A DNA stretch of 9,762 nt, taken from Acetatifactor sp. GTDB lineage: Bacteria; Bacillota; Clostridia; Lachnospirales; Lachnospiraceae. Under the pieces are notes generated by a model. The model did no database searches. It worked only from the letters and a program-made list of their open reading frames with translations, and was not told the DNA's origin. Both the position numbers and the translations under genes were made by a program. Of this stretch, positions 1 through 6,085 are shown one piece after another; within the stretch, counting starts at the first letter, position 1, and each line of letters begins with the position of its first letter. The stretch lies in the NCBI GenBank assembly GCA_016303085.1, contig JAEDMI010000092.1, positions 1 through 9,762 of the forward strand, given 5' to 3'.

Positions 1-1015
1 TGTCAGCCGCTGAAGAATGAGGCAGGCTCACTCCGAAGTTTGCGTATACGCTCATGACAAAGCCCGAACAGTCCGCGCCGTTTGTCAGGCTGGTACCGCC
101 GTAAACATAAGGATTTCCCACAAACTGCAGCGCATATTCCGCAACCGCAACGCCCATCTCACTTCCCTCTCCCACGGTGTATGTGGCAGAAGACTGGGTA
201 GTCGTTGTAGTGGTTGTATTGTTTGTATTGCTCTGTGCCGCTTTGGCAGCCGCTGCCTCTCTGGCCTTTCTGCGCTCCTCTGCCTCCTTTGCGAGACGGG
301 CTGCCTCCTCCTCCTTGGATTCAGCCTGAACAAACTCGCTGTGAAGGACTACATAATCTTTAGAGACCCATCCGGTACCTTCCTCCACGTCAACCTTTAC
401 CCAGCCTTCCGTCTCCTCCAGCACCAGAAGCTCCTCTGCTTCCGGCACCATTCCGAGAACGGATGATTCCGTAGTGGGTTCCGTGCGGACAAACAATGTC
501 TGTGTATCTACAGTGGCGATTCTCCTGCCGACCTTCCGTGCAATATCCACCGCATCTTCACCCGTGACGCAGTACTCAGCCTTTACATATCCGGTGACGG
601 TTCCCGACGTAATCTGATACCAACCGTTTTCTTCGGAAATAAAGGTTCCCACGGAATTGTTGTAAAGTTTTCCGAGAATGTCCCCTTCCTCGCTGGGAAG
701 ACTTCTTACATTGACATATTTATTTACCTGGGCAATGACAAGATTGCGGAACAGTTCTTCCTCGGTAGGTTCTGCGGAAGCTGCCTTTGCGGTAGCATCC
801 TCCTCAATATTTATCCACTCGATGATGGACTCAACGGGAATTGCAGTCTTATCCGAGATATCCTCCAATCGGCTGCCTCTGGCAATGGAAAGACCGATTC
901 CTCCGCTGGGCAGCACAGACGCAGAGCCTGCCGCGTCAACCGTCAGACTCATGCCTGAAAAGGTCACCGCCGCTGCCAGAACATATGCAGTTATTTTTAT
1001 ATTCTTATATTTCAT
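1..1015 (-). CDS. Secreted SH3b-domain NlpC/P60 cell-wall endopeptidase, 3' end cut by window edge
   Basis: This is the first 338 codons of a peptidoglycan hydrolase; the end lies beyond the left edge. In order it shows a signal peptide (basic MKYKNIK start, hydrophobic core, likely cleavage near VDA-AG at about 28-30), an SH3b domain at about 95-150 (VNVRSLPSEEGDILG), a second SH3b at about 163-225 (LFVRTEPTTESSVLG, ending GWVSKDYV), an Ala/Glu-rich probable coiled linker at 229-260, a Thr-rich linker at 263-275, and an NlpC/P60 domain from about 282. The catalytic Cys is C316 in NGADCSGFV; the catalytic His is outside the window. Known members cleave D-gamma-glutamyl-diamino acid bonds in stem peptides, with SH3b domains binding the wall. 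The start is supported by GGAG (1022-1025) 6 bp upstream of the ATG and by the signal peptide. Its role in cell separation or wall turnover is inference. Confidence 0.93.
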   Translation of the reverse strand, partial: MKYKNIKITAYVLAAAVTFSGMSLTVDAAGSASVLPSGGIGLSIARGSRLEDISDKTAIPVESIIEWINIEEDATAKAASAEPTEEELFRNLVIAQVNKYVNVRSLPSEEGDILGKLYNNSVGTFISEENGWYQITSGTVTGYVKAEYCVTGEDAVDIARKVGRRIATVDTQTLFVRTEPTTESSVLGMVPEAEELLVLEETEGWVKVDVEEGTGWVSKDYVVLHSEFVQAESKEEEAARLAKEAEERRKAREAAAAKAAQSNTNNTTTTTTTQSSATYTVGEGSEMGVAVAEYALQFVGNPYVYGGTSLTNGADCSGFVMSVYANFGVSLPHSSAAD

Positions 1016-1097
1016 TTATTTCTCCGTATTCCCTGACTATACTGTTAGCATTCCCAAAAAGGAATGATATGTTACAAATTTATTACATCTGTTAACA

Positions 1098-1126
1098 AAT
1101 ATAACACTCTGCCTCCGTTTTGTCAA
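1098..1126 (-). promoter_or_regulatory. Sigma-A-type promoter of the NlpC/P60 gene
   Basis: Read on the minus strand there is a perfect -35 TTGACA (1121-1126), a 17 bp spacer and a -10 TATATT (1098-1103). Transcription would start near 1091, leaving about 75 nt of leader before the ATG at 1015. The leader includes two similar AT-rich stretches (gttacaaatttatta and gttaacaaatataac on the plus strand). I cannot assign them to a known operator. Confidence 0.8.
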
Positions 1127-1190
1127 CTGCCGGAACAAATTGGTAAAAGCTCTCTAAAGCCGCATATTTACAGGATTCTTGCAAAACATA

Positions 1191-1224
1191 AAAAAGGAAC
1201 CATCAAAATTGATGATTCCTTTTT
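1191..1224 (-). terminator. Rho-independent terminator downstream of trxB, probably bidirectional
   Basis: The arms 1191-1204 and 1211-1224 are complementary over 14 bp with one mismatch, around a 6 nt AAAATT loop. The outer end is an A-run on one arm and a T-run on the other, so either strand gives a hairpin ending in U-rich RNA. It lies about 80 bp after the trxB stop on the minus strand and ahead of the next minus-strand promoter, so its main job is to end the trxB transcript. Confidence 0.85.
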
Positions 1225-1306
1225 GTAAAAAAATATTTTGTTTTTCTTAAGAATTTACAGTTTACCTGATTTGTATCATTTCATAGAAAAATTTTTCCCG
1301 GAAACC

Positions 1307-2215
1307 TTATCTGTTGCAATAGCTCCCCGCCGCAACCGCCGCATTGGCACCGTCGGCCACCGCAGTAATAATCTGCCTGACAGGTTTCTTTCTCACATCA
1401 CCCGCCGCATACAGTCCGGGCACCTTCGTTTCGCAGTCCTCTCCCGCAAGGATATATCCCCCTTCATCGCAGTCCACCATGTCCCGCACCAGCTCCGTGT
1501 TGGGACGGATGCCCACAGCCACAAAAATCCCGGCCACATTCAAGTCGGAAAGCCCGCCGGTTTTAACATTCTTTATCCGCAGGTTTTCCACGGCATCTTC
1601 GCCCTGAATCTCCTCCACCGTACAGTTGTAAAGAATTTCCACGTTCTCCAGACCGTATAATTCCTCCTGTAACACTTTTGCGCCGCGAAGTTCGTCCCGC
1701 CTGTGAATCAGGTAAACCTTCTCACAGGTTCTCGAAAGATAGATGGCATCCTCCAAAGCTACATCTCCGCCGCCTGCCACCGCCACAGTCTTTCCCCGGA
1801 AAAAAGCTCCGTCGCAGGTAGCACAGTAGGACACACCCATTCCGGACAATTCCTCTTCGCCGGGCACACCCAGCCGGGCATGCACTGCTCCGGATGCCAG
1901 AATCACCGCTTTTGCCTCCAGCTCCTCCGTATCTGTGCACACTGTCTTTATCCCTTCCTTCACGGTCAGCGAAAGCACCTCCGCCTCCCGAAATTCCACG
2001 CCCAGCTTGTCCGCGTGGGCCCGAAACTGCATTCCCATGTCAAAACCGTTCATACCGGGCATTCCCAGATAGTTGTCCACCTCATAAGTATTCAACACCT
2101 GGCCTCCGCTCATGGGTGCTTTCTCCAACACCAGCAGATTCAATCCCGCTCTTTTTCCGTATACGGCTGCCGAAAGCCCGGCCGGGCCCGAGCCGATAAT
2201 AATCAAATCGTACAT
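1307..2215 (-). CDS. trxB: Thioredoxin reductase (NADPH), 302 aa
   Basis: A flavoprotein that transfers electrons from NADPH through FAD and a redox-active disulfide to thioredoxin in the cytoplasm. The sequence shows the N-terminal FAD motif GSGPAG (8-13), the active-site pair CATC (131-134), a central nucleotide-binding motif GGGDVALED (148-156), HRRDELR (171-177), which matches the NADPH 2'-phosphate-binding pattern of TrxB, and the C-terminal FAD motif YAAGDV (269-274). Length is normal for low-molecular-weight bacterial TrxB. A start at 2227 is possible, but it would place GGAGG inside the coding region. The ATG at 2215 has GGAGG 5 bp upstream and gives the usual MYDLIIIGSGPAG beginning. 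No thioredoxin gene is adjacent. It is divergent from the SDR gene. A ferredoxin-dependent relative is less likely because the HRRxxxR motif is intact. Confidence 0.95.
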   Translation of the reverse strand: MYDLIIIGSGPAGLSAAVYGKRAGLNLLVLEKAPMSGGQVLNTYEVDNYLGMPGMNGFDMGMQFRAHADKLGVEFREAEVLSLTVKEGIKTVCTDTEELEAKAVILASGAVHARLGVPGEEELSGMGVSYCATCDGAFFRGKTVAVAGGGDVALEDAIYLSRTCEKVYLIHRRDELRGAKVLQEELYGLENVEILYNCTVEEIQGEDAVENLRIKNVKTGGLSDLNVAGIFVAVGIRPNTELVRDMVDCDEGGYILAGEDCETKVPGLYAAGDVRKKPVRQIITAVADGANAAVAAGSYCNR

Positions 2216-2220
2216 CGTTT

Positions 2221-2225
2221 CCTCC
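2221..2225 (-). promoter_or_regulatory. Ribosome-binding site that sets the trxB start
   Basis: GGAGG on the minus strand, 5 bp before the ATG at 2215. The alternative upstream ATG at 2227 immediately precedes this GGAGG and has no comparable Shine-Dalgarno sequence of its own, so the shorter reading is preferred. Confidence 0.8.
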
Positions 2226-2259
2226 ATTCCGCGGATGTTTTATCCGTATCAATAGTTAC

Positions 2260-2288
2260 AGTGTAGCAGTTTATCTGCGGAAAAGCAA
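2260..2288 (-). promoter_or_regulatory. Probable trxB promoter with extended -10
   Basis: On the minus strand: -35 TTGCTT (2283-2288), 17 bp spacer, -10 TACACT (2260-2265) preceded by TGC, which makes an extended -10. The predicted leader is about 38 nt. Its -35 box is one base away from the -35 box of the divergent SDR promoter. Confidence 0.55.
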
Positions 2289-2289
2289 G

Positions 2290-2318
2290 TTGAGCTATTT
2301 TGACATTTATGCTATGCT
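2290..2318 (+). promoter_or_regulatory. Candidate promoter of the SDR gene
   Basis: On the plus strand: -35 TTGAGC (2290-2295), 17 bp spacer, -10 TATGCT (2313-2318). A perfect TTGACA also occurs at 2300-2305, but no good -10 lies at the right distance from it. Both boxes of the chosen promoter are imperfect, so the call is moderate. Confidence 0.45.
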
Positions 2319-2358
2319 GTAACCAACGCAATTAACAAACTGACGAAAGGAAATTCCC

Positions 2359-3087
2359 ATGAACCCAAACGCAAAAACAGCGCTCATCACCGGTGCCTCC
2401 CGAGGCATCGGACAAGCTGCGGCAGAATGCTTTGCAGCGGCAGGTTACAACTTAATTCTCACCTGCAGCAAAACCATAGATGTCCTGAGAGAATTTGCCG
2501 AAGACCTTCATCGTAAATACCATATTACATGCCGGGCCGTTCAGGCCGACATGGGCTGCGAGGCAGATGTAACGCAGCTATTTTCATCTATGGACGAACT
2601 GGACGTACTGGTCAACAATGCCGGCATTGCCCATATCGGATTGCTCAGCGATATGACCTCGGAGGAATGGCATCGGATTTTCGCTGTCAATCTGGACTCC
2701 TGTTTTTACACCTGCCGTGCCGCAATCCCGCTGATGTTACAGAAGCACAGCGGGAAGATTATCAATGTTTCTTCGGTCTGGGGAACTCAGGGCGCCTCCA
2801 TGGAGGTGGCCTACTCCGCCTCCAAGGGCGGCATGAACGCTTTTACCCGCGCCCTCGCAAAGGAACTTGCCCCCAGCAATATTCAGGTCAATGCGGTTTC
2901 CTGCGGTGTCATTGACACTGCCATGAACAGCTGTCTCTCCCCGGAGGACATCAAACAGCTGCAATCCGAAATTCCCGCCGACAGGCTGGGCAGACCGGAG
3001 GAAGTGGCAAAGCTTATCTTGCAGACAGCAAACGCTCCTGAATATATGACAGGTCAAATTATAACAATAGACGGCGGATGGTATTAA
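2359..3087 (+). CDS. Short-chain dehydrogenase/reductase (FabG/YmfI-like), 242 aa
   Basis: A classical SDR Rossmann-fold NAD(P)(H) oxidoreductase. It shows the cofactor motif TGASRGIG (11-18), NNAG (86-89), and the catalytic tetrad N111, S139 (NVSSVWG), Y152 and K156 (YSASK). It ends in the family-typical TGQIITIDGGW. Arg15 after the glycine-rich turn favours NADPH. Length is standard for FabG. The stretch SSVWGTQGASMEVAYSASKG resembles, from memory, the YmfI-type reductases that reduce the 5-aminopentanone modification on elongation factor P in Firmicutes. Alternatives are a beta-ketoacyl-ACP reductase or another ketone reductase; no fatty-acid genes are nearby to support FabG. The start has AAAGG (2346-2350) 8 bp upstream. 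It is transcribed alone, from the divergent region shared with trxB to its own terminator. Confidence 0.88.
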   Translation: MNPNAKTALITGASRGIGQAAAECFAAAGYNLILTCSKTIDVLREFAEDLHRKYHITCRAVQADMGCEADVTQLFSSMDELDVLVNNAGIAHIGLLSDMTSEEWHRIFAVNLDSCFYTCRAAIPLMLQKHSGKIINVSSVWGTQGASMEVAYSASKGGMNAFTRALAKELAPSNIQVNAVSCGVIDTAMNSCLSPEDIKQLQSEIPADRLGRPEEVAKLILQTANAPEYMTGQIITIDGGWY

Positions 3088-3106
3088 ACCTCCGCCGTCC
3101 TTTTTT
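3070..3106 (+). terminator. Rho-independent terminator overlapping the end of the SDR gene
   Basis: A 9 bp GC-rich stem (3070-3078 with 3091-3099), extended by ggt/acc inside the loop, is followed by CTTTTTT. The SDR stop codon (3085-3087) lies in the loop, so the left arm is coding sequence. On the minus strand the same hairpin follows the stop of the small gene at 3110 and is trailed by TATTGTTATAATTT, so it may also terminate that convergent transcript. Confidence 0.85.
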
Positions 3107-3109
3107 GCT

Positions 3110-3367
3110 TTACAAAAGCTTCTCCTCATCCGCGATAGCCCTCAAATCCGTATCAGGCACCAGAGAATCTACAATTCTCTGCATTTCCTCCTTGCTCTTT
3201 GCATCCCTGCACCTCATGAGCAGATGCTCCTTCTCCGTCTCACTGAGTGCCGCATAGCCTTTCATGGCAGGCTCATTCATGGCAAGGGCAAACCCAAACC
3301 CCATGGGCATCTCCCGCAGCCCGAAGCCGCCATCTGTCACTCCGTTCATATCCATACTATTCACCAT
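3110..3367 (-). CDS. Small conserved protein of unknown function, up to 85 aa
   Basis: A small acidic soluble protein without a signal peptide or membrane segment. The N-terminal part is Gly/Met-rich (MGFGFALAMNEPAMKGYAAL, about 22-41). It is followed by helical charged stretches (ALSETEKEHLLMRC and SKEEMQRIVDSLV). I recall similar short proteins, with a PxGFGxALAxN core followed by an E/K-rich helix and SKEEM, in many Clostridia, but know no function. The start is uncertain. GGAAAGG (3369-3375) is only 1 bp from the ATG at 3367 and 4 bp from a GTG at 3364; an ATG at 3355 would be 13 bp away. It is last in the minus-strand run, 193 bp after the TPR/nucleotidyltransferase gene, and converges on the SDR gene. 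I found no convincing promoter of its own. Confidence 0.75.
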   Translation of the reverse strand: MVNSMDMNGVTDGGFGLREMPMGFGFALAMNEPAMKGYAALSETEKEHLLMRCRDAKSKEEMQRIVDSLVPDTDLRAIADEEKLL

Positions 3368-3560
3368 GCCTTTCCGTTACCTGCGAACTTTCAAGCTCTG
3401 CTATTCACTGTTGTCTCTCCGCATTTATCACAGGCACACTCTTCATCAACCATCCGTTTTCCCTGTTATCGCTTTCCTGAATATCCGGCGTGATAAGGTT
3501 CCTTCTCCATCTTTCAGGTGCTTCCCGGATAGTATGTGTAAAACATGGCTTTCTCATTCA

Positions 3561-5957
3561 TCAGCCCCAGGCGTCTTTTGTCTTTCTCTCCGCCTCCCCG
3601 ATATCCCGGTAGCCGTACATTCTCACGCTGTTACCCATGATGTCATAGGCAAGATTCTTTCCCTCTGCGGCATATGCCACAATATATCTGCCGTAAAGCT
3701 CCAGCATCTTATCGGAGTAAGTACCCAGTTCTCCCCGCAGATAGGTCTCATAGGAGGTGTTGAAGGGATTGTCCTCGGAGGTATGAATACTTCTTGCATT
3801 ATCCGCCAGCGCCGGATACTCCGCCGCAAACTCCTCCATCCACTTTACCTGCAATCCGCAAATCTGCTCGATAATACTGCGTTTTTCCGGAGACAGCTCG
3901 GGAAAATGATCTTTGATTTCCTCATATTTCTCCGGCGCCGTGCTCTCCATCATGCGCCCGTATTTTTCCTCAATCAGATTGTGTCCCCTGTAAAACTCTC
4001 TGTGGAAATCGTAAAGATACTGCAAAAGCATGGTTCTGTTCCAGGTCAGGTATTGACTCTTTCTCATAATGGAAAAGGTAAACCAGTCATTCTGGCAGCT
4101 GGCTCTTCCGCCCTCATTATGTACCTTGTCAAAAGCCTCAAACTCCAGCCTTGCAATGTCCTCCACCAGCTCCTCATTACTCTTTTTCGCCAGGGAAGCC
4201 TTGTACACCAGTTCCTCGCTGTGAGCATCCAGGTAGAAATCAATATCGCTGATGATATCCTTCCTGTACATTTCTCTGGCAAAGAAATCCCCAAGAGCCT
4301 CTATCCTCTGTTTGATTGTCTCAAACTCCAAATCCGTTTCAGGTGCAAGTCCGACGATGCTCTTCAGGGTTTCCGCCACGCTGCGGCCTTCCTCCGATTC
4401 CAAAAGGCTGCGGTGCAGCCACTTGTCGTGAGGGGGATATTTCCCGTCAAGATAAAGCTGAAGACGCATGGCTTCCTTTATGCCGTCCCAAAGCATCATC
4501 CGGGCAGTCAGCTTATCGCCACGCTGATACATGCGTGGGAAATTGTACTCCGCGGTCTGGGCAAACTTTGCTGCTGTCTCCGCCAGCTTCAAATAAAAGA
4601 TTTCCTCCGGGTAGCCCTGCAAAAGCCGGTTCCTGAACGCAGAAAAAATACCCTCATCATCCCGGAAGACTTCTCCGTTCACCGCTGCTGCCAGAGAAGC
4701 GTCGCTGACACTTCTCCAGTCTGTTTTTTCATAGCTTTCGGCGTCAAGAAGCCCTCTGTAAAAATCGGAGATACGAATGACACCTCTTCTGTTCTTTCCG
4801 TTGACATGAGGTGCCCGCCGATAGCCCTGAAACTCCTCCGGCAATGCGTCGTAAGCCTCCTGTAGTTTCTCGCCGATTTCCCCGTAAGTCTCATCCGTCA
4901 CCCACATGCAGAAATCAGGACCCCAGTCATGGTCTCTGGATGCACTGTCGTCATATCCGAAACAGTCTGAGCCTCTGCCTGCAAGACCTACCGCAATCCT
5001 GCTTTCATACTTTGAAAAATTTTCCCGAATCATGGGGGCGCCGAAGGTTTCATAGTAAGCACGGGAAAGCATAATACCTGTTCCCTCCGTCATGTTCTCC
5101 CTCTCTCCGCTTTCCTGCAATATCTTTTCCGAACTTATCCCTTTTCTGTTTTCCTCTTGTCCTGCCTCGCGGCGCGCTCTCTCACAGTTTTCCGCGTTTT
5201 CCTTCAGACGGTAGTACGCCTGATTCCTGCCGATACCCTGCTCCACAATCTCCATGGCCTGACGGTAGCAGGATGCCGCCTCATTGTATTCCTGTCTCTG
5301 AAAATGCCATGCGCCTTTGGCGGACAATGCCGCTCCGAAATGGCTGTCCCGAACTCCGATTCCGTTAAAGGTCTCCATGGATTTTTCTGCATATTCGTCA
5401 GCCTCGTCCAACTGCCCCAGCTGCACACAGGTAGCCGCCAGATTGGCATAGGTTACCCCCAGTTCATAGGCTGCACCCTTATCCTTTACAATCTGCAATG
5501 CCTTCAGCTGACATTCCCTGGCTTTCCCATATTCCCCCATCTCCTGATACAGAAGACTGATATTGTTTTGCAATCCTGCCACAAACATATTGTCCGGGGA
5601 AAGCTTTTGTCTGTATATTTCCTGCACCCGCAGATAAGTTTCCAGAGATTCCTCCAGCCGTCCGCCTGCCCGATACACATTTGCCACATTTAACAGCGTG
5701 GTAGCGTAAGGTATGGTTCCCTGCAGGCCCATGCGCTCTGCCTGAGCTATGGCCCTTTCCCCCAGTAGATACGCCTCCTCATAGCGGCTTGTCTCGCGGT
5801 AATAACCCAAAAGTTCGTTCAAAAGCTGCAAAATACTGTTGTCATCCTGCTCCCGCACTGCCTCCGCAATGCTTTCCTGCATCAGCTTCTCCGCCTCTTC
5901 TCCTCTGTTTTCCTCAAACAAAACATCTACCTGCGCCAAAATATTTTGAATATCCAT
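3561..5957 (-). CDS. TPR protein fused to predicted nucleotidyltransferase (DUF4037-like) and DUF4125-like domain, 798 aa
   Basis: A large soluble three-part protein. Residues 1-240 hold about five TPR units (near 46-76, 84-119, 126-160, 166-198 and 206-240), a protein-interaction scaffold. A charged linker at 260-290 leads to a region at about 295-560 that I match from memory to DUF4037. Its AGRGSDCFGYDD (326-337) and RDHDWGPD (341-348) form a hGS...DxD pattern, with S330, D342 and D344 placed as in minimal nucleotidyltransferases. Residues at about 595-785 match from memory DUF4125 (conserved points FEAFDKVHNEGGRASCQ, EKYGRMMEST and TSYETYLRGEL). Substrate and role are unknown; nucleotide transfer is inference. 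The ATG at 5957 has AGGAG 4 bp upstream, better than a TTG at 5972. An internal Shine-Dalgarno and ATG at 5093 could yield a separate 510 aa enzyme. It lies 128 bp after the FAD/Rieske gene. Confidence 0.85.
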   Translation of the reverse strand: MDIQNILAQVDVLFEENRGEEAEKLMQESIAEAVREQDDNSILQLLNELLGYYRETSRYEEAYLLGERAIAQAERMGLQGTIPYATTLLNVANVYRAGGRLEESLETYLRVQEIYRQKLSPDNMFVAGLQNNISLLYQEMGEYGKARECQLKALQIVKDKGAAYELGVTYANLAATCVQLGQLDEADEYAEKSMETFNGIGVRDSHFGAALSAKGAWHFQRQEYNEAASCYRQAMEIVEQGIGRNQAYYRLKENAENCERARREAGQEENRKGISSEKILQESGERENMTEGTGIMLSRAYYETFGAPMIRENFSKYESRIAVGLAGRGSDCFGYDDSASRDHDWGPDFCMWVTDETYGEIGEKLQEAYDALPEEFQGYRRAPHVNGKNRRGVIRISDFYRGLLDAESYEKTDWRSVSDASLAAAVNGEVFRDDEGIFSAFRNRLLQGYPEEIFYLKLAETAAKFAQTAEYNFPRMYQRGDKLTARMMLWDGIKEAMRLQLYLDGKYPPHDKWLHRSLLESEEGRSVAETLKSIVGLAPETDLEFETIKQRIEALGDFFAREMYRKDIISDIDFYLDAHSEELVYKASLAKKSNEELVEDIARLEFEAFDKVHNEGGRASCQNDWFTFSIMRKSQYLTWNRTMLLQYLYDFHREFYRGHNLIEEKYGRMMESTAPEKYEEIKDHFPELSPEKRSIIEQICGLQVKWMEEFAAEYPALADNARSIHTSEDNPFNTSYETYLRGELGTYSDKMLELYGRYIVAYAAEGKNLAYDIMGNSVRMYGYRDIGEAERKTKDAWG
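5091..5108 (-). promoter_or_regulatory. Possible internal ribosome-binding site and start at the TPR/enzyme domain boundary
   Basis: On the minus strand GGAGAGAGGGAGAAC precedes an in-frame ATG (5091-5093). The AGG at 5100-5102 is 6 bp from the ATG, a normal Shine-Dalgarno distance. The ATG falls in the linker just before the predicted nucleotidyltransferase domain (protein residue 289, MTEGTGIMLSRAYYETFG). It may produce a second shorter product, or be the relic of a separate gene that became fused. Purine-rich Glu/Arg codons can create such a match by chance. Confidence 0.4.
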
Positions 5958-5961
5958 AAAT

Positions 5962-5966
5962 CTCCT
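5962..5966 (-). promoter_or_regulatory. Ribosome-binding site that sets the start of the TPR/DUF4037-like gene
   Basis: AGGAG on the minus strand, 4 bp before the ATG at 5957. It would be inside the coding region if the in-frame TTG at 5972 were used, so the ATG is preferred. Confidence 0.65.
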
Positions 5967-5995
5967 GTCCAATCATTCTCAGTTTTGCAGTTTTA

Positions 5996-6046
5996 TGACA
6001 GTCACTCCGTATCCTCTGTCAGTTCACCGGCATACCTGTATCCGGT
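5996..6046 (-). other. Two tandem inverted repeats in the leader of the TPR/DUF4037-like gene
   Basis: Between the FAD/Rieske stop and the next start there are two hairpins. ACCGG/CCGGT (6026-6030 with 6042-6046) has an 11 nt loop; TGACAG/CTGTCA (5996-6001 with 6016-6021) has a 14 nt loop. Neither is followed by a T-run, so they are not ordinary terminators. No clear promoter was found in this 128 bp gap. They could stabilise or process a shared transcript, or be chance. Confidence 0.3.
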
Positions 6047-6085
6047 TTCCGTCTGCTCTCACCTTCATCATACCCCCGGCCGGAT

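Noticed and set aside
678..1067. 129-codon plus-strand open frame opposite the NlpC/P60 gene
   Set aside because: It overlaps the signal peptide, SH3b domain and leader of the minus-strand gene and has no independent support.
2216..2227. Upstream ATG at 2227 as the trxB start
   Set aside because: It would put the strong GGAGG inside the coding sequence and add four residues before the conserved MYDLIIIG start.
1703..2266. 187-codon plus-strand open frame opposite trxB
   Set aside because: trxB has complete FAD, CxxC and NADPH motifs on the minus strand; this frame is its shadow, rich in His, Ser and Cys.
3264..4865. 533-codon plus-strand open frame opposite the TPR/NTase gene
   Set aside because: It is antisense to a protein with clear TPR and GS...DxD motifs, shows no recognisable domain, has a Cys/His/Leu-rich shadow-like composition, and has no ribosome-binding site I could identify. 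Codon bias of the real gene on the other strand explains the long open frame.
5157..5693. 178-codon plus-strand open frame opposite the TPR repeats
   Set aside because: The TPR periodicity is on the minus strand; this one has a Leu/Cys-rich antisense composition and no plausible start context.
5958..5972. TTG at 5972 as the start of the TPR/NTase gene
   Set aside because: The ATG at 5957 is a better start codon and has AGGAG at a usable distance, while the TTG has none as good.
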